This document shows, one piece after another, positions 57,169 through 64,000 of a DNA stretch of 64,000 nt (the first letter of the stretch is position 1; each line of letters starts with the position of its first letter). The translations under genes and the position numbers were made by a program. The stretch spans positions 26,679-90,678 of the forward strand of contig NZ_CAKXZT010000116.1 in NCBI RefSeq assembly GCF_935825525.1, in the 5' to 3' direction. Under the pieces are notes generated by a model. The model was not told the origin of the DNA. It saw only the letters and a program-made list of their open reading frames with translations, and ran no database searches. The DNA is from Mesorhizobium escarrei (GTDB taxonomy: Bacteria; Pseudomonadota; Alphaproteobacteria; Rhizobiales; Rhizobiaceae).

Positions 57169-58386
57169 ATGGCGACCAACCCGATTCCAGATCATGTCCC
57201 GCCGGAAATGGTGGGCGACTTCAACCTTTTTGCGTCGCCAGGCATGTCACCGACGCCCAACGGCGACCCGCACGCAGCCGTCGCTTGCGTGCATGCCGGA
57301 CCGCGAATCTTTTATTCGCCCTGGAACACGCGTACCGGGCAGGGTGCTTGGGTCATCACTCGCGCCGCAGATCAGCGCCGGGTGCTGCAGGAGACCGAAA
57401 ACTTTTCCAGTCATCGCAACATCTTCGCATCTGCGCTGGGCGAAGACTGGCCGACGATCCCGCTCGAACTCGATCCCCCTTCCCATGCAGTCTTTCGCTC
57501 ATTGCTCAATCCGCTCTTTTCGCCGAAGCGTGTAACGGAACTGGAGCCCGCCATCCGCGAGCGAGCGATAACGCTTATCACGAGGATCGCCTCGTCGGGC
57601 ACAAGCTGCGACGCGATGAAGGATTTCGCCTACCCTTTCGGAGTCAGCATCTTCCTTCGCTTCATCGGACTGCCGGAGCACCGTCTTGAGACGTTTGTTG
57701 CCTGGGCGAAAGATCTGCTCCACGGCGATGATGTGAGACGGCCGGCGGCGGCTCGGACGATTGTGGCGTTCGTGGACGAGCTGGCGGCGATGCGCCGCAA
57801 AAAGCCCGCCGACGATTTCATGAGCTTCATTGTGCAGGCGCAGGTCGAGGGCCGCGGGCTGACAGACGAGGAGATCCGTGGCATTGGCGTGCTCGTTTTG
57901 GTGGCGGGGCTCGACACGGTCGCTACAGCCATAGGCTTTGACTTGGCCTATCTCGCGCGAAACCTGGAAGATCAGGAATTGCTCCGAAAAGAACCGGACC
58001 GGATCGTGCGCGCAGCCGAAGAACTGCTGCGCGCCTTTCCGAGCGTCCATATGATCCGCGTGGCACGGAAAGATATCGACTTCGAAGGCGCGCCGATCCG
58101 CAAGGGGGACTTTGTTTCCTGCGCCACGATGATTGCAAATCGTGACCCGGCGGAATTCGAAGCCCCCAACACGGTCGATCTGACGCGAGAAGGCATCCGC
58201 CACGCCTCCTTTGGCTATGGTCCCCACCGTTGCCTTGGCTCACATCTCGCCCGGCGGGAAATTGTCATTGGCCTGGAGGAGTGGCTGGCGCGCCTGCCGC
58301 CCTTTCGGATCAAGGAGGGAACGGCACCCATCACCCATGGCGGCCAACTGTTCGGGATAGAAAATCTGATCCTGGACTGGGCCTAA
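57169..58386 (+). CDS. Cytochrome P450 (CYP127-like) of the nif region
   Basis: 405 residues. I-helix AGLDTVATA (from 246), ExxR in the EELLRAF stretch, heme loop FGYGPHRCLGSHLARRE with Cys355 as axial ligand. GGAG precedes the ATG. Soluble class I P450, which needs a ferredoxin; one is encoded in the next gene. CYP127A proteins are known on rhizobial symbiotic replicons, and I assign that group from memory only. The substrate is not known; a plant or bacterial isoprenoid or phenolic compound is possible. Confidence 0.88.
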   Translation: MATNPIPDHVPPEMVGDFNLFASPGMSPTPNGDPHAAVACVHAGPRIFYSPWNTRTGQGAWVITRAADQRRVLQETENFSSHRNIFASALGEDWPTIPLELDPPSHAVFRSLLNPLFSPKRVTELEPAIRERAITLITRIASSGTSCDAMKDFAYPFGVSIFLRFIGLPEHRLETFVAWAKDLLHGDDVRRPAAARTIVAFVDELAAMRRKKPADDFMSFIVQAQVEGRGLTDEEIRGIGVLVLVAGLDTVATAIGFDLAYLARNLEDQELLRKEPDRIVRAAEELLRAFPSVHMIRVARKDIDFEGAPIRKGDFVSCATMIANRDPAEFEAPNTVDLTREGIRHASFGYGPHRCLGSHLARREIVIGLEEWLARLPPFRIKEGTAPITHGGQLFGIENLILDWA

Positions 58387-58416
58387 ACCTAGCCCGGCCT
58401 GAGCCGGGCACAGACG

Positions 58417-59331
58417 TTGGAGGTCGCCTTGCGCATCATCGTTCACCAAGCCAGATGTCAGGGTCATGCGCAATGCGCGGCGCGAGCGCCGGCAGTCTTC
58501 AAGCTGGATGAGGCGGGTTACATCCTCGCCGGTGACATTGAGGTTGCGGACGGGGAGCAACTGCTTGCGTCGGATGGAGTGCGATCCTGCCCCGAACTTG
58601 CGCTGGAAATCGACGATCCACCCGCTGCGCGAATCGCTTCGGAGGCCACCCCCAAACCGAAGACAGAGGTCCCGGAGCACGTCAGAACCGCCGAATTTGC
58701 GACAGACCCGACGGGCCAAGCGAAAATCGTCGAACTGCTCGACCGCGAGGCGATCCGCGACTGCCTCTATCGGTATTGCCGCGGGACAGACCGCGCCGAT
58801 GAGGCGATGCTGCGCAGCGCGTACTGGCCCGACGCCCATGACAGCCACGGGCCGTATCGCGGCCCGGCCGAGGGCTTCATTCGGTTTGCGCTCGATGTCT
58901 TCAAGACCGGACCGCGCAACATCCATCAGATCACGAACATCCTGATCGAATTCATCAGCGCGGCAGAGGCCGCAGTCGAGAGCTATTTCACCGCGCTGCA
59001 ACGCGGACCGGACCAAGACGGAGAAGTACGCCAGATGCTTCTATGCGGGCGCTACTGCGATCTGTTTCAAAAGAGGCAAGGGGAGTGGCGGATCGCCGAA
59101 CGGACCGTTGTCTACGATTGGATCGAGGAGCAGATCCCACCGGCGGTGCTTGAGGCAGAACGGTTCGGCCAGCGACAGCCGACTGGAGCACCGTATCCGG
59201 ACGATCCGGTCTACGCGCTCGGGAAGCGTCGCATTGCTTCTCGCGACAATGCCTTCCCAGCTTCGGAACGGGAGAGCCGCATCAGTGGGACGACGGACCA
59301 TGACATCTTTGCAGCGGAAGAGCGATTATAG
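58417..59331 (+). CDS. Ferredoxin-SnoaL fusion protein
   Basis: 304 residues from TTG 58417 (TTG 58429 also possible). Residues 1-75 form a P450-type [3Fe-4S] ferredoxin with CQGHAQC (C-x2-H-x2-C) and SCPELAL. A Pro/Glu-rich linker follows. Residues about 105-245 are a SnoaL/NTF2-like domain ([54 protein letters not shown]). It starts 30 bases after the P450. The ferredoxin part should reduce the P450; the SnoaL part suggests cyclase, isomerase or dioxygenase-like chemistry on the product. Confidence 0.8.
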   Translation: MEVALRIIVHQARCQGHAQCAARAPAVFKLDEAGYILAGDIEVADGEQLLASDGVRSCPELALEIDDPPAARIASEATPKPKTEVPEHVRTAEFATDPTGQAKIVELLDREAIRDCLYRYCRGTDRADEAMLRSAYWPDAHDSHGPYRGPAEGFIRFALDVFKTGPRNIHQITNILIEFISAAEAAVESYFTALQRGPDQDGEVRQMLLCGRYCDLFQKRQGEWRIAERTVVYDWIEEQIPPAVLEAERFGQRQPTGAPYPDDPVYALGKRRIASRDNAFPASERESRISGTTDHDIFAAEERL

Positions 59332-59408
59332 CGACCCCAGCGACACCCTGCAGGGGTGAAGATGCGGCCGGCGGGATTGCCTTTCTGCCCTGCGACGGAG
59401 ACGGGACC

Positions 59409-60041
59409 ATGTCCGCCCATAACGATGCATGTGTCCGCGCAGGCCAATACCCCACCATTGAGCCGGAGAAGGGGTTCGACGAACATGTCCTTGCCTGCGT
59501 TCTCTCGTGTGCGCTCAAGGAGGTCGAGGATGGCGAAGCGACAGCGACGGAGTCAACAGGCCTTTCCCTTGCCGAGCTGCGCGAGGTCTTGCCCCGCAGT
59601 TTGTCCGCCACCGCTATGGCAACTTTCGCCTTGGAAGACGTCAGCGATCCTGAGCCGGGCATGGAGGAAGAACTTCTGCGCGGCCTGCTGCTGGCGCATG
59701 CCCGGCCGGGGGACCCGGCGAGCGCCCGCTTCGCTAAGATTGTCGCCCGGCGCGCCATGGGCGACGACCATCTGTGGCAGGACCTTGGTCTTCTCAATCG
59801 GGCCGAGCTCAACCGCCTGCTTGCCATCCATTTTCCGATGCTGGCGGCTGGCAATACCCAAAACATGAAATGGAAGAAGTACTTTTACCGCAAACTCTGT
59901 GAAGCCGAGGGGTTTTCGCTATGCACTGCGCCCAATTGCCGGGAATGTAGCGATTTCGACAGTTGCTTCGGACCGGAGGACGGCGAATGTGAAGAACGCG
60001 TCACACTGATTCAAGGGCCGCTTTTCGTCACGAGTCCTTGA
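59409..60041 (+). CDS. nifQ: NifQ, molybdenum donor for FeMo-cofactor
   Basis: 210 residues. The diagnostic C-x4-C-x2-C-x5-C motif is at Cys172, 177, 180 and 186 (CTAPNCRECSDFDSC). A conserved core (ARPGDPASARFAKIVARRAM, DDHLWQDLGLLNRAELNRLL) precedes it. NifQ builds a Mo-Fe-S cluster and passes Mo to NifEN. GGAG before the ATG. It is last in the P450 operon, tying that operon to nitrogen fixation. Its last 14 bases overlap the end of rpoN on the opposite strand. Confidence 0.93.
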   Translation: MSAHNDACVRAGQYPTIEPEKGFDEHVLACVLSCALKEVEDGEATATESTGLSLAELREVLPRSLSATAMATFALEDVSDPEPGMEEELLRGLLLAHARPGDPASARFAKIVARRAMGDDHLWQDLGLLNRAELNRLLAIHFPMLAAGNTQNMKWKKYFYRKLCEAEGFSLCTAPNCRECSDFDSCFGPEDGECEERVTLIQGPLFVTSP

Positions 60042-61434
60042 GGCTTTGATCGCCGTTGCGCCACAAGCGCTTTTCCCGGCGCCGCTGTATGGAGGAGGGG
60101 ATATTCATCGCCTCGCGATATTTGGTGACGGTGCGGCGAGCGAGATCGATGCCGCATTCCTTGAGCCGGTCAGCGATGTCATCGTCCGAAAGCACGCTAT
60201 CAAACGATTCTTCGGCGACCATCGCTTTGATCCGATGGCGAACAGCTTCGGCGGAGTGCGCGTCACCGCCTTCGCAGGAGGCGATCGCGACAGTGAAGAA
60301 ATACTTGAGTTCGAACACCCCGCGTGGGGTAACCATGTACTTGTTCGACGTCACCCGGCTTACAGTCGACTCGTGCATGTTGATCGCGTCAGCGACCGTC
60401 CTGAGATTGAGGGGGCGTAGGTAGTCGACGCCATATTGCAGAAAGGCATCCTGCTGGCGCACGATTTCAGTTGCAACCTTCAGGATCGTCTTTGCGCGCT
60501 GATCGAGGCTGCGGATTAACCAGTTCGCGTTTTGCAAGCATTCGTTGAGAAATGTCATGTCTTTCGATTTTTTGGCGGCTCGGCTTGAAACCTCCGCGAC
60601 ATAGCTCTGGTTGATCAGCACCTTGGGCAGCGTGTTCGGATCAAGTTCGATCTGCCATCCACCTCCGTGCGCAGGCATAACCCAGACGTCCGGTATGACG
60701 CATTCCGGCGTCCCCGATTGGAATGTGTTTCCGGGCTTGGGGTCGAGCGCACGGATTTCCTGCAGCATGTCGAGAAGATCCTCTTCATCGACGCCGCAAC
60801 GCAGCTTCAGTGTCTGAAAATCGCGTCGCGCAAGCATTTCAAGGTTGGCAACCAAAACCGCCATCGCCGGGTCAAACCGGTTTCGTTCGCGCAACTGTAT
60901 CTCAAGACATTCGCTGAGCGTTCGTGCGAAAATTCCCGGTGGATCGAGGTGCTGCAAGATACCCAGAACTCGTTCCACATCGGCCAGCCCGACGTTTAGG
61001 TTCCCAGCCAGGTCCGAAGCACTTACCTGAAGGTAGCCAGTGTCATCCAGATGACCGGCAAGCTGATTAGCAATCAGCCGCTCGTGCGGTGTGAAGGCAG
61101 TGAGGGAGATCTGACGAGCGACATGGTCGTGCAACGTTTCGGCTAAGGCAACAAACTCCTCGAAGGCAGGACGATCACCCGGCGCGGTGTTGGTCGCGTT
61201 CGACTGGGATTTCCCTTGCCTGGGCAGGTCCGGGGACCCAGCCCAGCTCGGTCCTTCAACTTCGCCAGGCCCCTCGTCGTTTGGCGCAGGCTCCAGAAGC
61301 GGATTCTTCTCGAGCTCCTGGTCCACGAATTGATGCAGTTCGGCATGCGTCAGTTGCAGCAAGCGAATCGACTCGATGAGTTGAGGCGATGCTGCAAGAG
61401 ACTGTTTCTGAAGTAAGCCAAACGATGATTTCAT
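60028..61434 (-). CDS. rpoN: RpoN2, sigma-54 factor of the symbiosis region
   Basis: 468 residues. N-terminal Gln/Leu activator region (LLQKQSLAASPQLIESIRLLQLTH), acidic region, core-binding domain, and the C-terminal RpoN box ARRTVTKYREAMNI that contacts the -24 element. It lacks the last few residues of some RpoN proteins but all domains are present. Located 166 bases after prxS in the same direction, the arrangement known for prxS-rpoN2 of Rhizobium etli. Presumably a bacteroid-specific copy serving the nif/fix promoters nearby. Confidence 0.94.
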   Translation of the reverse strand: MKSSFGLLQKQSLAASPQLIESIRLLQLTHAELHQFVDQELEKNPLLEPAPNDEGPGEVEGPSWAGSPDLPRQGKSQSNATNTAPGDRPAFEEFVALAETLHDHVARQISLTAFTPHERLIANQLAGHLDDTGYLQVSASDLAGNLNVGLADVERVLGILQHLDPPGIFARTLSECLEIQLRERNRFDPAMAVLVANLEMLARRDFQTLKLRCGVDEEDLLDMLQEIRALDPKPGNTFQSGTPECVIPDVWVMPAHGGGWQIELDPNTLPKVLINQSYVAEVSSRAAKKSKDMTFLNECLQNANWLIRSLDQRAKTILKVATEIVRQQDAFLQYGVDYLRPLNLRTVADAINMHESTVSRVTSNKYMVTPRGVFELKYFFTVAIASCEGGDAHSAEAVRHRIKAMVAEESFDSVLSDDDIADRLKECGIDLARRTVTKYREAMNIPSSIQRRREKRLWRNGDQSLKDS

Positions 61435-61600
61435 GGTCAGTTCATTTTCAACGAAGCTCTTGGCCGTGGCTAACTGGATCTCTCGCAGGTCGAGGCTTCT
61501 AACGCGTCACATCGACCTCAAACGATGCGCCTTAGAGTTTCGCCTTTCGTGCACGGTCTCGCCCAAAAACGCCGCTGCACATGGTCGATCCTGCACCAGA

Positions 61601-62134
61601 TCATGCAACGGCCCTCAATGTTTGAAGGACGTTCTGCGGGGATGAGACGCCATAGGGGTCGGTCTCGCAGTTGTCGGAGAAACCTTCCTCCTCAAACCAC
61701 TGCTCCACCACACCATTATTGACCAGAGCCGCGTAGCGCCACGAACGCATACCGAAGCCCAGATTGTCCTTGGCAACCAGCATGCCCATTTTGCGCGTGA
61801 ACTCGCCTGACCCATCCGGGATCAACTCGACTTTCTGCAGCTCCAAGGACTTCCCCCATGCATTCATGACAAAGGCATCGTTGACGGAGAGGCAGTAGAT
61901 CGCGTCAATCCCCTCCTTCTTAAATTCGTCATAGAGATCTTCGAAATTTGGCAGTTGGTAGGTCGAGCAGGTCGGGGTGAAAGCGCCAGGCAGCGAGAAC
62001 AGGAGGACGCGCTTGCCGGCAAAGTAGTCGTCGGATGTCCTTTCTTCCCAGCGGTATGGATTTGGCCCCGGGACTGAATCATCGCGAACACGCGTGAGAA
62101 ACGTGACGAAGGGCACCTTCTTTTGACCGGTCAT
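61601..62134 (-). CDS. prxS: PrxS, atypical (Prx5-type) peroxiredoxin
   Basis: 177 residues from ATG 62134, with AAAGGAG upstream. Peroxidatic motif PGAFTPTCS, then CLSVNDAFVMNAW and WRYAALVNNGVVEQWFEEEG, typical of the Prx5/PrxII group that uses glutaredoxin or thioredoxin. It removes H2O2 and organic peroxides. In R. etli prxS is co-expressed with rpoN2 in nodules; the same gene pair is kept here. The frame stays open upstream through a tandem repeat (to 62353). Confidence 0.92.
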   Translation of the reverse strand: MTGQKKVPFVTFLTRVRDDSVPGPNPYRWEERTSDDYFAGKRVLLFSLPGAFTPTCSTYQLPNFEDLYDEFKKEGIDAIYCLSVNDAFVMNAWGKSLELQKVELIPDGSGEFTRKMGMLVAKDNLGFGMRSWRYAALVNNGVVEQWFEEEGFSDNCETDPYGVSSPQNVLQTLRAVA

Positions 62135-62214
62135 TTCAACTTGCTCCTTTAGAAAAAACTGCCGCACTGGACTGGGCTGGCGCACTACCGCGCTGGGGTC
62201 CTGTGCCGGGCGCG

Positions 62215-62386
62215 AGATGATGCGGGGACGCGGCTCCCGATTCATGGGAACGGTCCAGCTCCAGATCTTTCTCACCCGAACGGCATCGACGTGAGGGATG
62301 AGGGGACGCGGCACCCGATGCATGGGTACGGTGCGGCTCCAGATCTTTCTCACCCGAACAGTGTCGATGTGAGGGATGAGGGCACC
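62215..62386. repeat. 78-bp tandem repeat upstream of prxS
   Basis: Two full units (62215-62292 and 62293-62370) and the first 16 bases of a third. The core around CCAGATCTTTCTCACCCGAAC is identical in both. 78 is a multiple of three, so the minus-strand frame leading into prxS stays open and would encode two similar 26-residue blocks (RKIWSRTVPMHRVPRP and RKIWSWTVPMNREPRP). Confidence 0.8.
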
Positions 62387-63348
62387 TTCGAGTGGCTCGA
62401 TCCGTCTTGCCGCGACTACGGCGCCGGAGCCGGCATGGATTCACCCACTGCTCGTGCCCGGGGTGAAACTCTTGGCAACCGGAAATGCCAGGAGCGGGAA
62501 GCGGGATAAGCATATGAGTCGCAATTGTGAGTCTCCACGCCGCAGACCGGCGTGGCTGAACTGGTTCAGCGTATTGGCTGGACTTGCCTATTTCCGGCCG
62601 ACGTGGGCTCTGGCGAAACGTTGAGGAGCCTCTTGGCCATCGACATGCTGATGCGAACCGGTACACGGCAAATGCGCGAGCATCATCTGGCGTGTCCACA
62701 TCGGACTCCCTCTGCAAAGCGGCTTCCGAGGACGAATCTCCAATCCGGACGATGTCCCGGTCTTCAGCGAGGACGACCAGCGCCGCATTTGTCGATCGTT
62801 TAGAGCTTCGCGTGCCAGCCATGGTGCGGTAGTGCTTTCTTCGTGGTTCAATGCGCTCTAAGCACGAGTAGCAAGCGGCATGCCATTTCCGATGAAGCTG
62901 CTTCTGCACCAACCCTTTCGCTTCGGGGACGACGTCTTCGGTAAGCCGATGCGCGCTAATAGCCGTCACGTCATCACACTGAACAAATGTCCTGTGTAGC
63001 GCGGATATTCAGCGCTCCCATCGCAATGGGAAAGTGCGAAGCAGGCAGGCCAAGCCGATGCACTGTCCGCATACCGGCGGCACGGCATAGCGCCTGCCGC
63101 TAGCGAATTGTTGCGTGCCGGGGCACAGCTATCGCGATCATACGACCTCGCGCAGCGATCATGAGCGCGCGCGCCTTCAGCAAGCACCCTGATCCGGAAT
63201 GGGTGAGCATCGAACTCGGCTCCGGTGGGACGATCACAAACTTGAGGCCCCATTTGCTCTTGCCAAGCGTCTCTATCGGGGACCTTCCTGTGTCCGAAAT
63301 TTAACAAAAATGTCGAGACTCACCGAAAGTCGTCAAAGCGGGGTTCGG
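62387..63348. other. Degenerate stretch without supported gene
   Basis: About 960 bases with only short or overlapping frames on both strands; none shows a known motif. Probably decayed DNA at the edge of the nif cluster. Confidence 0.4.
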
Positions 63349-63606
63349 TTAACGGCAGGTGGGAAGCGGAACGGAGCGCCCGTCCGGCACGCGAATTGCT
63401 TCGATCGTCTCGTCGTTGAATGTCGGCAGGGCGTCGGGCAGGACCCGGAGAACCCAACGAGACCGCGCTCGATGCTCGCCACCGCGAGAACCCAGCCACA
63501 CCTGCGATCCAAGCCACTGCCCGCCCTGCCAGGGCACCTCCCAGATCGCGCCTCGGTCTGCCAAGCTGGTTGGAGACCACAACATGCGGCGAGCAGGCCG
63601 GACCAT
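63349..63606 (-). CDS. Unrecognised 85-residue protein
   Basis: Reads MVRPARRMLWSPTSLADRGA, GGQWLGSQVWLGSRGGEHRA, VLPDALPTFNDETIEAIRVP. Trp/Gly-rich, soluble. It begins 9 bases after the stop of the next upstream gene, an operon-like spacing. Family not recognised. Confidence 0.4.
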   Translation of the reverse strand: MVRPARRMLWSPTSLADRGAIWEVPWQGGQWLGSQVWLGSRGGEHRARSRWVLRVLPDALPTFNDETIEAIRVPDGRSVPLPTCR

Positions 63607-63614
63607 TTCGACAT

Positions 63615-64000
63615 CTAGGCCCGGTCAGTCAACAAGGACTTGCAGAACCCGGGAGTGAGCTTGCCCCGGTGGATTACGACGTTGTCGTGGCCGATCGCAG
63701 CGCGGGCGTCTTGCCACTGCCGATTATGCCCGCGCTGTTCATTGGACTTGACGTGGCAAGCGGCGAAGGCTGCGTCATCCAGCATTGCCAAGTGGCGGGC
63801 GTGTACCGGCCGGTTCGTATGGATGTGCACCCACATCGGACTCGGTATTGCACGATTACGCAGCGCCTTGGGCTGCAGCCTGATCTCGAACAGCGAGCCT
63901 GGCTCCCCCTTCAACGCACGTGGTCGATCCGCAGCCTCCAACTCCTCGGCTGCCCGCAAGTGTTCAAGGTACTTCTGCGAGGGAAAGGGGTAGGTCTTCA
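63615..64000 (-). CDS. Unrecognised protein, start beyond the window
   Basis: The frame enters from the right edge: KTYPFPSQKYLEHLRAAEEL, FEIRLQPKALRNRAIPSPMW, HARHLAMLDDAAFAACHVKS, ending TPGFCKSLLTDRA and TAG. At least 127 residues, mixed charge, no membrane segment. Codon use and length suggest a true gene; no family recognised. Confidence 0.45.
   Translation of the reverse strand, partial: KTYPFPSQKYLEHLRAAEELEAADRPRALKGEPGSLFEIRLQPKALRNRAIPSPMWVHIHTNRPVHARHLAMLDDAAFAACHVKSNEQRGHNRQWQDARAAIGHDNVVIHRGKLTPGFCKSLLTDRA

Noticed and set aside
62473..62489. TGGCAT...TTGC on the minus strand upstream of prxS, resembling a sigma-54 promoter
   Set aside because: There are 11 bases between GG and GC; sigma-54 elements need 10. 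The prxS promoter therefore remains unidentified.

Overview
The window is a piece of a rhizobial symbiosis region. The nodulation (nod), nitrogen-fixation (nif) and fix gene sets, the two nifA genes, the island-type rpoN with its peroxiredoxin partner, and the many decayed insertion sequences all fit a Mesorhizobium-type symbiosis island. The genus is my inference from gene content and protein similarity recalled from memory; no search was run.

Layout. (1) 1-2.1 kb: a decayed nodU, an IS256-type remnant, a SyrB-like regulator and a frameshifted DUF3309 gene. (2) 2.1-6.6 kb: an RND efflux permease and its periplasmic adaptor. (3) 6.7-18.7 kb: the nod block. nodA-nodB-nodC-nodI-nodJ-nodH runs leftward from a nod box and is divergent from nodD1. 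A second, parallel module has nodD2, a nod box and a second nodA, followed by nodF-nodE-nodG. Between the modules lie an IS5-type relic and a scrap of a nodD helix-turn-helix. (4) 18.6-22.6 kb: a MocC-like sugar isomerase, a LacI-type regulator and a dctA dicarboxylate carrier with a sigma-54 promoter and DctD-type sites. (5) 23.3-28 kb: a decayed mocC-like fragment, nifA1, a HisC-like aminotransferase and a luciferase-like flavin oxidoreductase. (6) 28.2-38.3 kb: accessory DNA with a Fic protein, a MerR/P1B-ATPase metal-resistance pair, transposase and integrase relics, an interrupted gene of unknown function, and a two-gene AbiE-like candidate toxin-antitoxin or defence unit. (7) 38.3-54.7 kb: a long leftward array whose transcription order is iscA-nifS-(nifV remnant)-nifW-fixABCX-nifA2-nifB-fdxN-nifZ-fixU-SIR2-ABC exporter pair. 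(8) 54.7-62.2 kb: hmuS, a P450/ferredoxin-SnoaL/nifQ operon, then convergent prxS-rpoN. (9) 62.2-64 kb: a tandem repeat, degenerate DNA and two unrecognised leftward genes.

How it works together. NodD proteins and plant flavonoids should switch on the two nod-box operons. NodABC makes the lipo-chitooligosaccharide core, NodFE (with NodG) supplies a special acyl chain, NodH sulfates the reducing end and NodIJ exports the product. In the nodule, NifA and sigma-54 should drive the nif/fix operons: I find -24/-12 elements upstream of fixA, nifB, iscA-nifS, the P450-nifQ operon and (imperfect) hmuS. TGT-N10-ACA activator sites accompany fixA, nifB and the iscA/hmuS intergenic region. dctA has its own sigma-54 promoter, probably under DctD, and would import the dicarboxylates that fuel fixation. 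No nifHDK, nodPQ, tRNA, rRNA or CRISPR array was seen in this window.
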